A program made the position numbers and the translations under genes. The notes beneath the pieces were generated by a model, which was given only the letters and a program-made list of their open reading frames with translations, had not been told where the DNA came from and did no database searches. A DNA stretch of 64,000 bases from Streptomyces fulvorobeus (GTDB lineage Bacteria; Actinomycetota; Actinomycetes; Streptomycetales; Streptomycetaceae): contig NZ_BLWC01000001.1 in assembly GCF_013167895.1 (NCBI RefSeq), positions 4,216,001 through 4,280,000 on the forward strand. The letters are read 5' to 3'. Of the stretch, positions 62,110-64,000 are shown in pieces (position 1 is the first letter of the stretch; every line of letters begins with the position of its first letter).

Positions 62110-62212
62110 CGCCGGTTCCTCCCACGTAGTGACCGCTCCGCTCCGCTCGGGTGCGATTATGCCCTTGCCAGGCGTGGGAGCCGGCGAACGTGCGCGCGTC
62201 GCGCCGATCCGG

Positions 62213-63229
62213 TCAGTCGCCCTCGCGCCGCTCCCGGGTGGCGAGCAGCCGCCGCAGCGAGTCGAGCCGGGCGGGGTCGGCGTGACCCTCGGCCACCCAG
62301 GCTTCCAGCGCGCACTCCGGTTCCGCCGCGTCGTGGGTGCAGCCGCGCGGGCACTTCTCGGCGCCCGGCTGGAGGTCGGGGAAGGCCAGGATGACCCGGG
62401 ACGGGTCGACGTGGTGCAGTCCGAAGGAGCGCACTCCCGGAGTGTCGACCACCCAGCCGCGCCCGTCCGGGAGCGGGAGCGCGAGCGCCGATGTGGTGGT
62501 GTGCCGGCCGCGTCCCGTGACGGCGTTGACCACCCCGGTCGTACGCCGCCTGTCCTTGGGTACCAGGGCGTTGACCAGAGTCGTCTTGCCCACCCCCGAG
62601 TGTCCGACGAAGGCGGTGATCCGGTCGTTCAGCTGTTCGCGCACCCGGTCGGCGGCGTCGCCGTTCCCCAGCTCCTCGCGGTTGGTCACGATGTACGGGA
62701 CACCCAGCGGCGTGTACGCGGCCAGCAGCGCGTCCGGCGGGGCCAGGTCGGACTTGGTGAGCACCAGCAGCGGGGTGAGCCCGCCGTCGTAGGCCGCCAC
62801 GAGACAGCGGTCGATCATGCGCGGGCGCGGTTCCGGATCGGCGAGGGCGGTGACGATCGCGAGCTGGTCCGCGTTGGCGACGACCACGCGCTCGTAGGGA
62901 TCGTCGTCGTCGGCCGTGCGCCGCAGGACCGAGCGGCGTGAGCCGATACGGACGATACGGGCGAGGGTGTCCTTGTCGCCTGAGAGGTCCCCGACGATGG
63001 AGACGGTGTCGCCCACCACCGCCGCCTTGCGGCCCAGCTCCCTGGCCTTCATCGCCAGCACCGTACGACCGTCCACCAGGCAGGTGAGCCTGCCCCGGTC
63101 GACGGTCAGGACCATGCCGTCCTGGGCCTCCTCGTGCTTGGGCCGGGTGTGGGTACGCGGCCGGTTGCCCTTGGGGTTCGGGCGGAAGCGGATGTCGTCC
63201 TCGTCGGGGTTCTTGTCGTAGCGGCGCAT
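62213..63229 (-). CDS. rsgA: Ribosome small-subunit-dependent GTPase A
   Basis: 338 residues. N-terminal OB-fold region (LTVDRGRLTCLVDGRTVLAM), then a circularly permuted GTPase with the G4 motif LTKSDLA before the P-loop GHSGVGKTTLVNAL and G3 DTPGVRSFG. The C-terminal zinc knuckle is CPRGCTHDAAEPEC. RsgA checks late assembly of the 30S subunit. It starts 3 nt after the aroA stop on the same strand, so the two are co-translated, as is common in Actinobacteria. Confidence 0.95.
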   Translation of the reverse strand: MRRYDKNPDEDDIRFRPNPKGNRPRTHTRPKHEEAQDGMVLTVDRGRLTCLVDGRTVLAMKARELGRKAAVVGDTVSIVGDLSGDKDTLARIVRIGSRRSVLRRTADDDDPYERVVVANADQLAIVTALADPEPRPRMIDRCLVAAYDGGLTPLLVLTKSDLAPPDALLAAYTPLGVPYIVTNREELGNGDAADRVREQLNDRITAFVGHSGVGKTTLVNALVPKDRRRTTGVVNAVTGRGRHTTTSALALPLPDGRGWVVDTPGVRSFGLHHVDPSRVILAFPDLQPGAEKCPRGCTHDAAEPECALEAWVAEGHADPARLDSLRRLLATRERREGD

Positions 63230-63232
63230 GTC

Positions 63233-64000
63233 TCAGGCCCCGGCCGCCGCGGTGGACCCGAGCATCGCGGTCCACATCTCGGGGAAGTCCGGGAGCGTCT
63301 TGGCCGTGGTGCCCACGTTCTCGATCTCCACCCCCGGCACGGCGAGGCCGATGATCGAGCCGGCCGTGGCCATCCGGTGGTCGTCGTACGTGTGGAAGAC
63401 GCCGCCGTGCAGCGGGCGCGGCCGGATGTGCAGGCCGTCCGCGGTCTCGGTGACATCGCCGCCGAGCTCGTTGATCTCCTTGGTGAGCGCCGCCAGCCGG
63501 TCCGTCTCGTGGAGCCGCAGGTGCGCCACCCCGCGCAGGGTGGAGGGGGAGTCGGCGAGGGCGGCGACGGCGGCGATGCCCGGAGTCAGCTCGCCGACCT
63601 CGCTCAGGTCCACGTCGAGGCCGTGGACGCGGCCGGAGCCGGTGAAGGTGAGCCCGCGTTCGGTCAGCTCGCAGCTGCCGCCCATCGCGGTGAAGATCTC
63701 GCGCAGGGCGTCACCCGGCTGGGTGGTCCGCAGCGGCCAGTCGGGGACGATGACCCGGCCGCCGGTGATCAGTGCGGCCGCCAGGAACGGCTGCGCGTTG
63801 GAGAGGTCGGGTTCGACGGTCAGGTCCCGGCCGAGCAGCGCCGAGGGGGAGACCCGCCACACGTTCGGCTCGCCGCCCGTCTCCGGCTCGTCCACCTGCG
63901 CTCCCACGGCCCGCAGCATGTCCACGGTCATCCGGATGTGCGGCATGGAGGGGAGCTTGGAGCCCGTGTGGCGTACCTCGACGCCCTGGTTGAAGCGGGG
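63233..64000 (-). CDS. aroA: EPSP synthase (3-phosphoshikimate 1-carboxyvinyltransferase), C-terminal part
   Basis: The frame is open to the window edge, so only the last ~255 residues are present. Signatures: VEVRHTGSKLPSMPHIRMTV, SNAQPFLAAALITGGRVIVP, LTPGIAAVAAL, HLRLHETDRLAALTKEINEL (substrate-binding HETDR) and DDHRMATAGSIIGLAVPG. It adds the enolpyruvyl group in the shikimate pathway. Confidence 0.93.
   Translation of the reverse strand, partial: PRFNQGVEVRHTGSKLPSMPHIRMTVDMLRAVGAQVDEPETGGEPNVWRVSPSALLGRDLTVEPDLSNAQPFLAAALITGGRVIVPDWPLRTTQPGDALREIFTAMGGSCELTERGLTFTGSGRVHGLDVDLSEVGELTPGIAAVAALADSPSTLRGVAHLRLHETDRLAALTKEINELGGDVTETADGLHIRPRPLHGGVFHTYDDHRMATAGSIIGLAVPGVEIENVGTTAKTLPDFPEMWTAMLGSTAAAGA

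Noticed and set aside
62110..62212. Guanidine riboswitch upstream of the sugE-like gene
   Set aside because: The leader is short, and I could not find the conserved ACGR-type loops of the known guanidine classes.
1..64000. rRNA operons or further tRNAs
   Set aside because: Only the two initiator tRNA genes show cloverleaf structure; no rRNA-like sequence was seen.

Overview
The window reads as a Streptomyces chromosome. GC is very high with strong G/C third positions, GTG starts are frequent, and there is a WblC/WhiB7 regulator, an AdnAB helicase-nuclease pair, MoeZ, UPF0182 and other actinobacterial families. The order moeZ - O6-alkylguanine-binding protein - adnA - adnB - nudC - mycoredoxin - uvrD2 - wblC/whiB7 - ABC1 kinase - zinc metalloprotease - PDZ/Lon protease - UPF0182 follows the block I remember around Rv3193c-Rv3206c in Mycobacterium tuberculosis, so most of the left two thirds is old core chromosome.

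Layout. 1-334: end of a DUF3152 metzincin-like protein. 571-5872: small exopolysaccharide-like cluster (PelF-type glycosyltransferase, membrane protein, sugar-nucleotide epimerase, spherulin-4/PelA-type hydrolase). 5958-7136: moeZ. 7203-13326, minus strand: two secreted tripeptidyl-aminopeptidase-like lipoproteins and a large LPG-synthase/flippase-type membrane protein. 13500-26394: DNA repair and redox block. 26395-28154: wblC with a long leader and a strong intrinsic terminator (candidate antibiotic-responsive attenuator), plus two small conserved proteins. 28184-31663: ABC1 kinase, ThiF-like protein and YgjP-like metallopeptidase. 31768-34761: TerD-AIM24 fusion plus two AIM24 proteins. 34833-43940: Nudix, zinc metalloprotease, SDR, MoaE, PDZ/Lon protease, PPA1309 and UPF0182. 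43983-46504: two identical initiator tRNA genes around a Sel1-repeat protein. 46669-49180: Fur-type regulator divergent from a catalase across a perfect Fur-box palindrome, then a CBS protein. 60915-64000: hisN, sugE-like, rsgA and the end of aroA.

Between the CBS gene and hisN lies an 11.5-kb integrated element bounded by a 14-bp direct repeat (49394-49407 and 60914-60927). The right copy lies across the last codons and stop of hisN, so integration kept the gene intact. The element carries a tyrosine integrase next to attR, an excisionase-like protein, a translationally coupled sigma-like / HNH / P-loop ATPase operon (candidate activation and replication), a GntR repressor coupled to a small P-loop kinase, and a low-GC 629-codon cargo gene of unknown function. 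I see no TraB/FtsK transfer gene, capsid or terminase, so it resembles a minimal replicating element or satellite rather than a complete AICE or prophage.

The strangest part is the non-coding DNA of that element. Blocks of short words (AGCGTCCGC, TGCGTCACC, GTGGGACCCCCAC, CTTGTCG, AGGGAGGCAG, GGTAAAGG) appear as direct and inverted repeats. Each block uses its own word, and most are organised around a shared box TGACCTGC, often as a facing pair. A 1.5-kb stretch of this (52441-53936) is closed by 65-bp near-identical inverted repeats.

Quality note: seven genes in the first 29 kb each need one or two extra bases in a short G or C run to restore an obvious full-length protein (eight sites, all apparent one-base deletions). 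I annotate these as whole genes and flag the sites; sequencing undercalls are the likeliest explanation.
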